NCBI GenBank assembly: GCA_026770025.1
Contig: JAMXDE010000008.1
Coordinates: 2,480,001-2,544,000 of the forward strand
Direction of reading: 5' to 3'
DNA: 64,000 nucleotides
Origin: Craspedostauros australis
Taxonomy: Eukaryota; Bacillariophyta; Bacillariophyceae; Mastogloiales; Achnanthaceae
Below the pieces are notes generated by a model. That model was not told the DNA's origin. It saw nothing but the letters and a program-made list of their open reading frames with translations, and did no database searches. Shown here piece by piece: positions 29,237 through 41,000 of the stretch (position 1 is the first letter of the stretch; every line of letters begins with the position of its first letter). A program made the position numbers and the translations under genes.

Positions 29237-29953
29237 ATGACAATGGCGGAACACCAAAAAACGCCACAATGGCCGTCCAACGGCAATCACTGCGCCGCAC
29301 CAACCAGCGGTCCAATGACAAATCCAAGCACATCGCCGTCACCGCGATGCAACCGTTGGTGGGTGGACGAGAGGGGGTCGCGAGAGCGCTTGATTTGGGG
29401 CCGTCGCAGGCCCCAGATCAAACGTCACAATTTCGCACCAGATTGCCTCGTTGCATATGGCCGGTGTACTCCATCCACAACCCACCCCAACGCCAATGGA
29501 TGGGCAAGATGGCTCCAGGAGGCCAAGACCAAGATTCCCACGAAGTTTCAGGCTCGGGGAGGACCGGGAAGGCCTCCGCGCGGAGGAAAAAGTGGAGGGC
29601 AAGAGTTTTCGCGGTGTGTCGTGGGGCTTCCATCATGTGGCTTTGGCTGTGAAGGGCACCATCGCCAACTCACACAATCACCAAGCCACCCATACAAGAT
29701 GCGTGCGGCATCGCCCGAAGATCCACCTCGCAAAGTGTCCGTCGCGGAGACGGTCTACAAGAGGCGGCACCCCACCATATCCGTCGAATGGTCGTTGGTG
29801 GTGGGTGCCCCAAAAATTCAATGGCATCACCAAATGGAGGTGTATCTTTGGGAGTACACATGCCCATCCCATTCTGGATGCATCAGCGTGTCGCCAGGGA
29901 GTATGAGAATGCACGAGGACCACGTGGAGGGGCTGCAAGGATTGGATGAATGA
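29237..29953 (+). CDS. Possible small protein of the DDE transposon (doubtful)
   Basis: 238 codons starting at a well-placed ATG (AACAACATGACAATGG). It is Pro/Gly/Trp/His-rich with no recognised motif. Overlapping frames of similar length exist in the same stretch on both strands, so it may be chance. It is listed because it is the only sizeable frame in the 1.7 kb of the transposon not used by the transposase. Confidence 0.2.
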   Translation: MTMAEHQKTPQWPSNGNHCAAPTSGPMTNPSTSPSPRCNRWWVDERGSRERLIWGRRRPQIKRHNFAPDCLVAYGRCTPSTTHPNANGWARWLQEAKTKIPTKFQARGGPGRPPRGGKSGGQEFSRCVVGLPSCGFGCEGHHRQLTQSPSHPYKMRAASPEDPPRKVSVAETVYKRRHPTISVEWSLVVGAPKIQWHHQMEVYLWEYTCPSHSGCISVSPGSMRMHEDHVEGLQGLDE

Positions 29954-30193
29954 GGCATGTATCCGTATCCGAACCGCATCCAGATTGCGAATGGTTTTTT
30001 GACAACGCTCTTTTTCACTGCAGGGACACTTTGGGCCATGTCATGTGGGTATCTGTGGCCCATCTTCATGGAGTGGATAGATGGGGGGAATACCGAGCCA
30101 TTGTGGTGCGCAGTTTATCAAAATACCAGGATGATGATGATGATCATGGGTGCTGATTGGAGGGCAACATTGCTTGGTCGAGAATTTTGTGAA

Positions 30194-30217
30194 TCCACCA
30201 CACAACTGTGTGGTGGA
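30194..30217. terminator. Strong hairpin near 3' side of transposase gene
   Basis: A perfect 10-bp stem (TCCACCACAC / GTGTGGTGGA) with the 4-nt loop AACT, about 240 bp past the transposase stop codon. It could be an RNA processing or termination structure or an internal transposon site. Confidence 0.3.
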
Positions 30218-30452
30218 CCAACATGACACTAAAAAAAATTTCTTTGTCAATTTAACTTCGATATTCTGTATAAACACTAGTCAGGCGTATGAACGCACTG
30301 TTTAGATTTAATTGTAGACGATGTGTTGTTGAGATATAGCATGACAAGCAGATGTTGGATGTGTTTTTTGGATGCCCTCTAGACTAGTTTTAGTAGCATG
30401 GTCTGCCCCCACAAAACTCCACAACTAGTGTTATCGCGGTGACGCACAGCCA

Positions 30453-33400
30453 TCACAAAATTTCCGTCTCATCATCCAACACAGCCTCACTTTCTGTGTT
30501 CGCCTTCATGGTGTGAGCATCACACCACATCTGATGGTCCAATTCCTCTTCCTCTTTCTGCAACTCCTCTTCAATTCGTTCCTCCTCTGTTGCAGCTGGT
30601 GCATTGGAGGTTGCCACAATTACAGATGCTGTTGCTGTGCTTGTTGGGTTGGTGTTGGTGTTGGTTTCCGCCTTGAGAGCGGCCTGCTTCTTGTCCTTGC
30701 GTTGTTTGGCGTTGTACGCTGCAAACAACGACGCTTTGACGCGCATGGGATTTGCGTGCAGTTGTACGTACCAGTCCGTTTTGGTTTTTTCGTCATTCAT
30801 CAGTTTCTCGTGTGCTTCGTGTTCGGACGGTCTGTTCTTCGGGTCCTTCGCGGACGCTGCGCAGATGTCCTTCAATTTGTCCGCGATGTAGTCTGGTAGT
30901 TTGGCGTTGGTCCGTGTTGTTTTGCTCGCCCAGCCTGGCACTGCGAGTGGTGGGTGTTCGGTTTCTGCGGTCTCGTCTTGTAGTGCTGTGGTGTGATCGG
31001 ATGGTAGATGTTGTTGTCCGTCTTGGAGGGCTTTGCCGATCGCGAACGCCTTGCTCTCTGTCGCTGTGCGCCCGAGTTTTCGCGTCTTGTCCGTCTTCCT
31101 GAACGATTCGGACGTTATCGGCAGCTTGTCGGACGTGTGCGAATCGGCAGGGACGACACCCAACTTGTTGATGATCCACCCTTCCCATTCAGCGCTCTTG
31201 ACCACAACATCTTCCGTGATGCCAGATGCAGCCACCAGCCGTGCCTGGTCATCGTCATACTTCACCTCGTGAGTCTGACGTACCTGCTGTCCGTTCGCGC
31301 GGAATCGCCTTTTTGGTGCGCCCGGTAACGTCGTGATGTTGCCTTCAAGGGTCTCTGCGTTGGCCAGTACCGTGGTGGTACCCACGATGTTACCGGCGAC
31401 CAGTGCCTCGAAGAGTTGCAGCGGGGTCTTGATGTCGTGTCCACTTTGCACGTGTTTTCGCAGTACACGGGTGATGTACGCGAAGTGGGTGTCCAGCATG
31501 CTCTTACCGGTTTGGGCCTCCGTGTAGATCCACGCGATGATTTTGGCCGCCTTTCGTGTCACAAGGTTCTTGTTGAGTTTGGACGTGATGAGCGCGATGT
31601 GCTCGTGACTGGCGAAGCAACACGCATTATCGCTCTGTAGGATAATTTCAGTCACGGATGGGAGAATGTCTTTGACCTTTTTTTGCACGATCTCCAGCAG
31701 TCCACCAACTTGAAGAGTGTCTTGTGTCGGTCTTCCATCAACCACAATGTCGATGAACCGATAAGTGAAAATGTCATTGCGACACGTGATGACCATTGCC
31801 CCAAGCATTGACATTCCCTTCTTCCCCCAATATTCTTGTTGGGCTTCGCCTTGGCCTGTTGGTAGAATTTTTTGCTTATGGTCGAGTACCACATAGGCTC
31901 TTTCAGGCTTGTTGTTGAGTTTGGATTGATAAAAGGCGATTTGTCGGAATTGCACTTTGGCACGCACTTTGTGAGCCATGTAGTTAACAATTTCGTTGGC
32001 GAATCCCGGCGCCGCCGCAAGCATTGATTGCAATTCGTCTTTGTGTTCCATGAGTTCGTTGTCCTTAAGCATTGTGACAAAAGGAACAAAACGATCATCC
32101 ACAAATCGCATTGCTGTGCCACAACGGTTGCATACTTTACGTGGTTGTTCGCTTGCGGTGGTCACAGGAATGTCATTTGTGATGATTGGAATGTTGTTTG
32201 TGATGGTGGTGGTCTTCTTGCGCTTGTGCTTGTTGGTGCGTGGTTTGCGTTGATTGGTTGATGTGGATGTTGCCTTCTTCTCCTTTTTGGTGGTGAGAGC
32301 GAACGTGGCCGAATGCATTGGGTCATCACACTCATGCTGCAAGTGAGACGCGGTGAATTCCCATTTGAGGAAGACGACAAGCAGCTCAAGCGCATGCAAG
32401 AGGGACTTTGCCGTGCGCACATGTGACAAGATGACGTCATCGGGCTCGTCATCGGCATCAACAGTGTCATTGTTTTTCTCCTCCCCATCTGCTTCATACT
32501 TAGCCTCCAGCAGCTCGACTAGGCGCGAAATTGCCTGTTTGAGTTTCTCTGTTGCCATCCAGAAGTAACTCTCGAAGGAAGAAAGGCCCGTCTTGATCTT
32601 GCTTTTGCGTGTGAGAAGGTTAGTAATGGTGGTGAACGCGGGCCTTCCCACTGGGTTGTTTGTAGTGGACGAGTACATGCCAAATAATTCTCGGATGGTC
32701 GTGCCGCCTCGATCGAACACTGGGACATTTTCGAATTCAACCCCGCCATACTGTACCATGTGACTCAACCCTGCCTTGTATGTAGTAGTTGTCATGAGGA
32801 AGGACACCACACCAGAGAGATCACAGGCACGCACGCGATACTGGAGAACTCGCGATGGGATGACTTCGCCGTGGCTCAAGATGTCGTAGTAGCCGCGCAA
32901 AGTGCAGACCTGGCTGTGCGTGATGATGTCGCGTTTGGAAAGCATGCGCGCCTTCTGTTCCTCCGACAGTCCATGTGCATGCTTGCCCAAGATAGCAGTG
33001 CATTGTGCATGTGGTGCAGACATGGCCAAAGCAGCTCTCACCGTGTGGGATGATGTAGTTTCTCCGAGCAAGCATAGGGTGTACACATGAGATGCCAACA
33101 TTGTTGGAGGAACCTCCACATTGCCGCGTACGTATGCAACCACCTGTTCCATCTGACGAGTTGGCACCTCTTCTTCTGGAAGCAGGACAGTCCAAAGTGC
33201 AGACGATACGACACTCCACATCTGTTTGATGTTGCTCCAGATGGTCCGATCGTGCCTGCCTGTGAGAACGAATCCTGTTGTCGGCATTTGCTGGAGGATT
33301 TTAGGATCTAGGTTAGATCGAAGCGCTACCATGATACGAACGATGGCATCACGCCTCCAGTTTCCCGCCTCTTCCAGATCGTACCCGAACTGGCCTCCTC

Positions 33401-33962
33401 TCCTGTTCCTGCTGGCGCGTGTTCGTTCCCCCCTGCCGTTGTCGTCGTACGTGCTGTCGCTATCGCCAAAGGCATCTGCGTAGCCCCCAGTACCAACAGC
33501 ATTGCAGCGACGAGGGAGCCTCGCTGGTGGGGTAGGCGCGACAGGTGGTGCAACGTCAGGCGCAGCTGGGGGTGGCGCGTTCACGATAACGCTCACCAAC
33601 GTACCATCGCCGACACCTCGTCCCTCCGAGCGCACCCTGACGTTGGAGTCGTCGAAGACGCCTCCGTTGTTGTCGAGGATGTGTACGAACACGTGCAGCT
33701 CGCGAGCGTGCGCATGCGTACTGTTCGGGACAAGGTCGCCATCCGCTGCATGCATCGGCTTCACATCGATCACTTGCGTGATGATGGTCGGCTTCCGCAA
33801 TGCAGCGGACGGCTTGTCAGGCAACAGTTGCTCTGCAGTCGGCAGCAAGTTCCCCTTCGAATCGACAGGAGGAGCAGACACAGGGCGAGCCGAACATGGT
33901 TTCTTACGAGGAGAGGGGTTGCCATCCTTGGAGAGGGCCTTGGCAGCAGCGGAGGGAAACAT
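30453..33962 (-). CDS. DDE-like transposase, unclassified superfamily
   Basis: 1169 residues, start at the ATG at 33962. Pro-rich and charged N terminus to about residue 190; helical middle; Lys/Thr-rich basic stretch near 585-605; a zinc-ribbon-like CNRCG near 625; then a DDE-type core. Candidate catalytic positions are Asp694 in VVLDHKQKILP, Asp778 in LQSDNACCF, and an acidic residue in TEAQTGKSMLDTHF (Glu near 815 or Asp824). The pattern hDhKxKhLP..E.Q..YWGKKG, SDNAxCa, (E)xQxGKxxxD matches a group of large eukaryotic transposase-like proteins that I recognise from oomycetes and cnidarians, usually unannotated. The C terminus is acidic and Glu-rich. The frame is whole and lies between matching TIRs, so this is probably the element's own transposase. 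Confidence 0.65.
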   Translation of the reverse strand: MFPSAAAKALSKDGNPSPRKKPCSARPVSAPPVDSKGNLLPTAEQLLPDKPSAALRKPTIITQVIDVKPMHAADGDLVPNSTHAHARELHVFVHILDNNGGVFDDSNVRVRSEGRGVGDGTLVSVIVNAPPPAAPDVAPPVAPTPPARLPRRCNAVGTGGYADAFGDSDSTYDDNGRGERTRASRNRRGGQFGYDLEEAGNWRRDAIVRIMVALRSNLDPKILQQMPTTGFVLTGRHDRTIWSNIKQMWSVVSSALWTVLLPEEEVPTRQMEQVVAYVRGNVEVPPTMLASHVYTLCLLGETTSSHTVRAALAMSAPHAQCTAILGKHAHGLSEEQKARMLSKRDIITHSQVCTLRGYYDILSHGEVIPSRVLQYRVRACDLSGVVSFLMTTTTYKAGLSHMVQYGGVEFENVPVFDRGGTTIRELFGMYSSTTNNPVGRPAFTTITNLLTRKSKIKTGLSSFESYFWMATEKLKQAISRLVELLEAKYEADGEEKNNDTVDADDEPDDVILSHVRTAKSLLHALELLVVFLKWEFTASHLQHECDDPMHSATFALTTKKEKKATSTSTNQRKPRTNKHKRKKTTTITNNIPIITNDIPVTTASEQPRKVCNRCGTAMRFVDDRFVPFVTMLKDNELMEHKDELQSMLAAAPGFANEIVNYMAHKVRAKVQFRQIAFYQSKLNNKPERAYVVLDHKQKILPTGQGEAQQEYWGKKGMSMLGAMVITCRNDIFTYRFIDIVVDGRPTQDTLQVGGLLEIVQKKVKDILPSVTEIILQSDNACCFASHEHIALITSKLNKNLVTRKAAKIIAWIYTEAQTGKSMLDTHFAYITRVLRKHVQSGHDIKTPLQLFEALVAGNIVGTTTVLANAETLEGNITTLPGAPKRRFRANGQQVRQTHEVKYDDDQARLVAASGITEDVVVKSAEWEGWIINKLGVVPADSHTSDKLPITSESFRKTDKTRKLGRTATESKAFAIGKALQDGQQHLPSDHTTALQDETAETEHPPLAVPGWASKTTRTNAKLPDYIADKLKDICAASAKDPKNRPSEHEAHEKLMNDEKTKTDWYVQLHANPMRVKASLFAAYNAKQRKDKKQAALKAETNTNTNPTSTATASVIVATSNAPAATEEERIEEELQKEEEELDHQMWCDAHTMKANTESEAVLDDETEIL

Positions 33963-34070
33963 GGTGGAATTGTTGGTGGAGAGTAGTGTTGTTTGCTAGG
34001 TGGATGTGATGAACTGCACAGGTTGAGACGAAGTGAGGAAGGAGAGCATAGGATGAAGGCCGATCATTCA

Positions 34071-34097
34071 GCAACAGCAACAACAACAACAACAACA

Positions 34098-34134
<37 letters not shown>
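34071..34134. repeat. CAA/CTA trinucleotide microsatellite
   Basis: CAA/CAG-type repeats to 34099 followed by about twelve CTA units, just upstream of the transposase start codon, inside the transposon. Confidence 0.9.
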
Positions 34135-34475
34135 TTCTGACGAGAACGGGCATGGAGCGAAAGGGCGAGTGTGCAGGGCATTGGCGAGGCAAGTTGTGAA
34201 TGGAGCCGAAGCATGGCACAAATTTGCGAAATGATGGCGATGATGTGTTTTGTGTGATGTGTTTTGTGTCATGTGTTTTGTGACGAGCAGAATGTGGAAT
34301 CAGGTGCCACATGCTAACGTGTAATTAACGCGTACCAAACGACTGACACCTTCGGAAGCAAATCCGTGACTGATCACCTCACGATAAATACATGAGAACA
34401 GCATAGAACCTTCTGCCAACAACAACGGGTTTTGTGCTGTTGGACCCATGTGACTGCTTTGCATACATAGATCAC

Positions 34476-34635
34476 TCCATAAAACTTAAAATAATGATCT
34501 AACAAAAAATGTAACGGTTAATTATGTATAAAGAGACTATAAGGATTACGAATATGTGCTTGGTTTGGATATCGCAGATGAAAAGTTAGAATGTCTATTT
34601 CAAAGTGTTGGTCGACTCACTGATCGGGCTCATAT
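34476..34635 (-). repeat. Right terminal inverted repeat
   Basis: Inverse of 28600-28764; see that entry. The inner end (CCATAAAACTTAAAATAATG) has the same AT-rich character. Confidence 0.85.
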
Positions 34636-35010
34636 TTTATGAATGCGCGTACGCGTTACAAGTGTGTCGATTTCAAACTTCGTTGCTGTGCGGTGCCCTT
34701 TTACGAGCTATGGCATCACATTACTCCATTGCTCCTTTGGCCGATCTGGTCCTCCAGAGATCGTCGAGGACGCGCGCTCTTGGTTACAAGCTCACAAGCA
34801 TCCGCCGTATCGAATCTCCGGAGCACGTGCTATTCGTATCGGGCTTCAGTCCAGCACCCTTTCCCATGCCACCAGTAGCATCTCAGCCATTCAGTAACTC
34901 TGGCTCGTATTGAGCAAGAGACAGGCAGCCAAGGGGCAAGAATGGGAACTTGGAGACGTGAGGAGTGAAGATTTGCCATTTTACATTGCTCTATTCGACG
35001 TCCCCACAAA
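34636..35010. other. Spacer between the transposon and IRE1
   Basis: Holds the 3' flank of the IRE1 gene. No gene or repeat recognised. Confidence 0.45.
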
Positions 35011-38000
35011 TCAATCTGATTTGGCGGGTGCTTGGGCGGCTCGCCTTCTTTCGTTCTTCGGAGCCGCAGGGGTCTGGCTCTTCTTCGCGCTGCCGCTGCT
35101 CCCGCCCTTGCCACCAGCACCGTTGGGGTTGTTGTTTCCGCCCTTTCGGCTGTTCTTCTGGTTGGACTTTTTGCCCCGTCCCACGTTGCCGCCGGATGAT
35201 GAACCGCCCTTCTTGCCCGTATTCCACTTTCCTTCCTCCTTGCGCATGGCCTCAATGGATCGAGCCGCGCCGTACGTGTCTTCACCGCCAGAGTGCCACG
35301 GGTTGGAGTTGTTGCCATTCTTGTCCACCAGCTTACCCCATCGGCCACGTTTAGGCTCCTTCACACGGAGCTCGACCGGACCGTGAGCAAAAACGCACTT
35401 GTTCTTCCGTCTCATGGGACAAAAGGTACCCAAGCTCACATCCCAGTGATTGCAAAGCCTGGTGCGGAATTTGGGATCGTCGGCACATCTCACCAAGGTG
35501 GGATCGCGCTTGCGCGGTGTTTGGTCGGCCCGTCGACTCCATTCCTCGTCAGAACGGATCCATCCTCTGCAATTGTAGGTCTTGGCAGCAGTGCTCCCTT
35601 CCCAAATAATGATGTCACCAACATCAGCCAGAGCTGCTGGGCCGGGCCGAATGTCATCAGCATCATCAATGTCATCATCAATTCTATCATCGTCATTGCC
35701 AATGCCAATACCACCGCGGTCCTCGTCGTGGTCATTGTTGTCGTGATGGGCACTGCCATGACTCTCGTTTTGGGATTGCGACAATGCCAAAGGTCGCGGG
35801 TGATGCTGTTGCACGTGGTGCTCAAAGAGCTTCTTTTCAAGTGCGACCGCTGCCACGTCAACGTCAGTGTCAGAACCTCCACCTGCATCTTGCAAGGGTA
35901 CTTCGGGCTCCATGTTCTTGGTCTGGCATTCCTCGTCGATGAGCGCGTACATGTTGTTGTTATCGCCATCATCTGTGTTGCCGTTGCCAGTGCCGATGTT
36001 CTCGATGAGATGATCCGTGTCGGCGTTCAACGCATCGGCAATGCAATCCAAGTCAACGCCTACGCCTATGCCGGCATCTTCGTCAGCATCGGTACTGGTG
36101 TCGAAATCGATGCCGACATCTACGCAGACCTCACCGTCAAGGCCAATGTCGAGGTCAGCATTTGTCTCGATGTCAGTTTCAGGATCGGAGCTGTAGTTGC
36201 TTTGCGACAGAATCGCTAGCCTGTCCTCAGCGTCACCTGCCAGTGATTCTTCTTCGGTGTTGCTGAGTGCGGCAACGACCGAATCGCCGGAATCAACACT
36301 GTTGCCACCAACGGGATTCTGCGCGGGAATGACAACAATTGAGCTGTGGTTGCTGACCTTGAGGGACGTCTCCGCGTCTGTGATGGCATCATGAGTACTG
36401 CCATCTGCCGCTCCGTTGCTTCTGGCGACTTTCAGCACACGCGGAGGCATGGATGGAGACAGTTCTCGCGATTGGGCTCGCGGTCGCTGCTGGCGGCGTT
36501 GGTCGCGACGTTGGACGTCCGATCCTTTCGCTATGCGTCCAGCACGCCTGGACTTGGAGCGTCTGGGGATGATCACGGCGTACTTGGCCGCTAAGGGATC
36601 ATCCAGCGTCAACAGCTGACGGCAGATGCCGTAGCAATGCATGAAGAGCTTCGGGAACAGTGCCTCGAAATACCCCAAAAGACCACCATCCGATTCCTGT
36701 AGCTGATCCCTGAACTCTGAGGGCAGTTCGTCGAAATGGTGGTGCTTGTTCCGAATCAACCGGAGCAGATCACGCACGGAAGACGGATCGTACGTGCGGA
36801 AACGCTGGACGTTCGTGATGAGCGCTTGATCAAGCACCGCATCCCAAGCGGTGCCTACAACATCGACTGCACCCCTTTCCAACACCAACGGATTGTCGAC
36901 GAACGCTGGTGACGACTTTGGACTGGCCACCTTGCCCATCGTGATGTCCGCCTCCACTCTGTCCGACAAGTCACAGAGAAATGCCAATCGTTTGATCACC
37001 GACCAGAAGAAGGGATGCTCGCAGATCTGCTGTGCTGACGGTCGGAGTTTGGGGTTTCGCGCAATCATGCTCTTTACGAGATCATGCGCGTCGACTGACG
37101 TTTGCGACAGAGCCTCGGTGTCAGGCCGGTTGTGCATGATGTTCGCCTCGCGTTCGAACCACTCTCCGAACGGATGGCATCCCGGAATCAGCGTTGAATG
37201 GAAGATGCAACCAAGCGAGAATATGTCAACGGATCGGCTCGTTCTGGAACTTGCAGCGAACTCCATCGGCGACACTTCCACCAACGAGCCCGAGCTCCGG
37301 TCATTGTTCGGTCTCCTAGCAACATTCGAACCAATCTTGCCATCCCCCGTGTTCGAGATGGCAGTATTTTTGCTGTTGCTGTTGCTAGTGGTGTTGTTGT
37401 TGTTGTTGTTGTTGCTTTCAGACTTCATGGAGCAATCGGACGTCCAGCGTTGCGCCATCACTTCGGGAGCCTGCCAACCCACGCTACCCGGCCCAATGCC
37501 TACCAAGCTGGCACCGCCCTTCGGCTGCCCTCGCAAGGAGGAATCTGCCATGGTGCTGACACCAAAGCTGCTTTGGCCTACGAGCTGCTTGCCAAGTCCC
37601 ATGTCCGAGATCTTGGCCACGTACTTCAATTCAGTGAAAGCGTTGCATATCTTTGCCCTCTCGTCATCCACCGTGGAGTTGGCCGGGCCGCCACCCGCAA
37701 GTTCTTGGTCTGCGTCTTGACCCTTTCCGCCCTGTGTGGTGGATGCTGCCTTCTGACCCGACAACGCCAGCAGGATGTTTGCTGGCTTCAAGTCACGATG
37801 GACGATGCGGAGGGAATGAATGTGCTTCACTCCGTTCGCAATCTGCTGCAGTACGCGCTTGACAGCAGGGTGAATTATCGTCGGAGCGCTGGATAGATTG
37901 CTCTGCGCTAGTTGTTGTTGTTGTTGTTGTTGCTGCTGCTGCTGAGTGCTACGCAACGTTCCGATCAGCTCGTGGAGTGACATATTGCAAAGCTCCAACG

Positions 38001-41000
38001 CCAAGTAGACGAAGTCGCCACGAACTTCCTTCAGGAAGTACCGCACAACGTTGGGATGACCGTCACTCTCGATGAGGAGCGAAATCTCTCTGTCCGCGCT
38101 TGCTGTGTATGCTTTGAGCATTCGTTTCACAGCAACGTTGCGACCCTCCAGCATCCCCTTGTACACGACCGTGCCTTGCCCGCCGAAGCCAAGCACCTCG
38201 TCGCTGACCTGGATGAAGTGCTGCTGTTGTTGAGGCTGCTGCAGTCCACGGTGCTGATGTTGTTGCTCCTGCTGCTGCTGCTGCTCATGCTGTACATCAA
38301 TGGACCGCGACCATTTTCCATCCAGTTGTTGGAGTTCTGCGGACTTCAGATCCAATTTCTTTTCATTATCCATCTCCTTTTGACGTCGCCTACGCCCAAG
38401 CTCGAACGACATGACGAAGATAATGACGATCGTCGGCGCAATCCAATGGCCCATGAGCTTCTCGAAGCGTTGATATGACGATCGCTTGTCTGCCTTTCCA
38501 AAAACCTGATGCTGGTACTGCTCTTGGTCCAGATGAGTGTGACTGTCACGTTGCAGCTGATGTGATTGATATTGCTGCTGCTGGTAGATCTGTTGCTGCT
38601 GATGGTGATGCTGCTGTTGTTGGTACTGCCATGGGTGCTGCCCGTGCCCGAGCCCGTTCCCATGCCCATGTTGATGCAGATGTTGTGGTGGATGATATTG
38701 CTGCTGTGCTTGGTGATGATATTGATGATTCTGGTTGTTCTGCTGCAAATGAGGATGGCTTTGCTGCTGCTGGGGATACGGACGATAACCGTGCTGCTGA
38801 TCGTATCCGTTTTGATTGAATGAGTGACCGTTGGAGTGGCGGTTTTGATTGAACGACCTGTCCGTCACCTGACTATCATGCGAGATGATCTTGTTCTCCG
38901 CGGTTGGTTCGTAGTGTATCAAAGCGCCCTGAGAGTTCGGATCTGCCAACACCAGTGCGCTTGGAGTTCCGGGTGCTGTCTCCGACAGGAAGGTGCCTTC
39001 AGGATCTCTAGCAAACACTTCGTATCCGTGCTCCGTGCCGACAAGGCAGGCAGGGAAATTGGATGAGCCTGAATGACACGCTCTGTTCTTGTTGCCGTTG
39101 GTTCGATCTGATGATGCCGCTCCATGGTGTCGCATATCTGGCAGTGCCCGCCCGGTGTGGCGACTTCCCAAATGATGGATTTTCGTCATCACATGTTGAG
39201 TGTTGGCGTTGATGTTCGTATTTGCATTTGCATTGGCATTTGTACCGACGCCGGCAGTAGCGCTTGCGGCAGCACTCGCTGTTGCGCCGGTACCCTTGCC
39301 TGCGTTATTGCTCCGGCTGATTCCATTGTTTCCGTTCTTGGCATGGCCGTGCGGCCAGATATCGTCTTTGCTTCGGTCGGTGCCATGGTAGACGTTCACG
39401 TCACTCTTCCGGCCGTGTTTCGGCAATGCTTCGTTCCGTTGGGCCACGGCGCTTGTCTCTTCGTTCGGCGTTTTCGGAGGAGGCGCGCGTCCGTCTGTGA
39501 GCATCTTTTGATGCTGGTGATGGTGGTAGTGCTGTTGCTGCTGTTGTTGCTGTTGTTGCTGCTGTTCATGTGGTTTCGCCGTTTCGAATTGTGGCACAGA
39601 TGGAGCGGCCAATGATTGCCGGATCGGCTGCTGGGCCTTGCCCAACGGCAATGCGAATAGCTGACCATTCTTCATGGCGGCCACTATAGTGTGCTCCTCA
39701 GAGTTGTCACGGATGTTGGCGCTTTCCCATTGCAGTCCTAGTTGGTTGGCCATGTAGTCGGGAGATGAATTCTGGATCGGCACATCCTGGACCATATCGA
39801 CGTCGATTGGTGATCCGGTGGCGGAATCAATCGCAAACACGACCGGCGTCGCAAATGCTTCGCATGTGACCCAGTCGACCTCGCCGCTACGGATGTTGCG
39901 GAAGCCCAAGTTGCCGTTCGGAGTGGAGATCAAAGACGAGCGCTGCTGGTCTTCTTCTTCTTCTGCGTTCTCATGTTGTTGCTGTTGTGGATTGTCCCGT
40001 CCATGCGAATCCATGCTTCCATCTGTGATGTCGGTGCCGGCCTTGCTTTCATCGTTGCCACCGAGATTGGCACCCCGTGAACTACCACCCATCGGCAATC
40101 CAAGCTGCCGGTCTCGTTGCTGCTGTTGACGCTGACGTTCGAGCCCATCGCTGTCACGTTGATCCACCGTCAGAGTGTCTGGAGCATCGGGACCTCCCTG
40201 TCGCCTCCGTCTGCGCCTGGATGCGTTGCTGCCACCTCTCCAATTGGTAGGCTTCCATGCTTCAGTTCCCGTGTCCACCACCATATCCGAGACGCTCATG
40301 ATCTCAGCCACAGAAAATGAAGCATCGGTCTTGGCCGACTGTGCTTCTTGGATGATGATGGTGTGATCGACTCTGCCGATCCAAACAACGTTCCTACCTT
40401 CCCATGATCCCTTGGGGATGGATGGAGGACGATCACCCCTCGATGACACGACGTGCAAGAGCTCGCCCGTGTCGCCATCAATCGCAGCTGCGGATGAATC
40501 CTTTGAGCCGATGTAGAAGTTGCCTCGTTTGTCCGCGAATGGTGCGCGCTCCACAAGCTTCTTCGTGTCGGTGTAGACGGTGACGCCGGCTGCAGTGACG
40601 TACACACTGCCGTCGATGCTTGGCACGGCCGAGGTCTGCATTTGATTCGACCATGACTTAGTGGTGGTCGTTGTTGAAAGCAGCGGATCCATGATCGGGC
40701 TCTCGGATTCGATATCTTTGTGTCCATCCTTGTCGCCGCGTTCGTCTTTGTGATGATCGGCGAGGATGCGGCCGGCCTGCTGGCCATCCGTTGGCTTGCT
40801 GTGAGGTCGTGTTCTTTGAGCAGCTGCATGGAATCCTTTGACTCGCTGCCTCGTCGTGGCTGACGCTGTGGCTGATCCAGCGGAACCAACGGGCAATTGC
40901 TTGGTGAGCTTTCCGTTGCGACTCCAGAGCAGTTCGCCAGTGGTCTTGGACAGACCGGCGACGGTCCCATCCACCGCAACAACAACGATGACGTCGTCGT

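Larger units (their letters stand above)
28600..34635. mobile_element. DNA transposon with DDE-like transposase and long TIRs
   Basis: About 6.0 kb bounded by inverted repeats of about 160 bp, each starting TATGAGCC(G/C)GATCAGTGAG at its outer end. Similarity stops abruptly outside (left flank ..ATTACATGA, right flank TTTTATGAA..), which marks the boundaries. Inside are a 1169-residue DDE-like protein on the minus strand, a possible small plus-strand frame, a strong hairpin and a CAA/CTA microsatellite. No target duplication could be identified confidently. The superfamily is uncertain. Confidence 0.75.

Noticed and set aside
37198-37896. Plus-strand frames opposite the IRE1 kinase
   Set aside because: Antisense to well-conserved kinase sequence, with Val/Leu runs that only mirror poly-Gln and poly-Asn codons.
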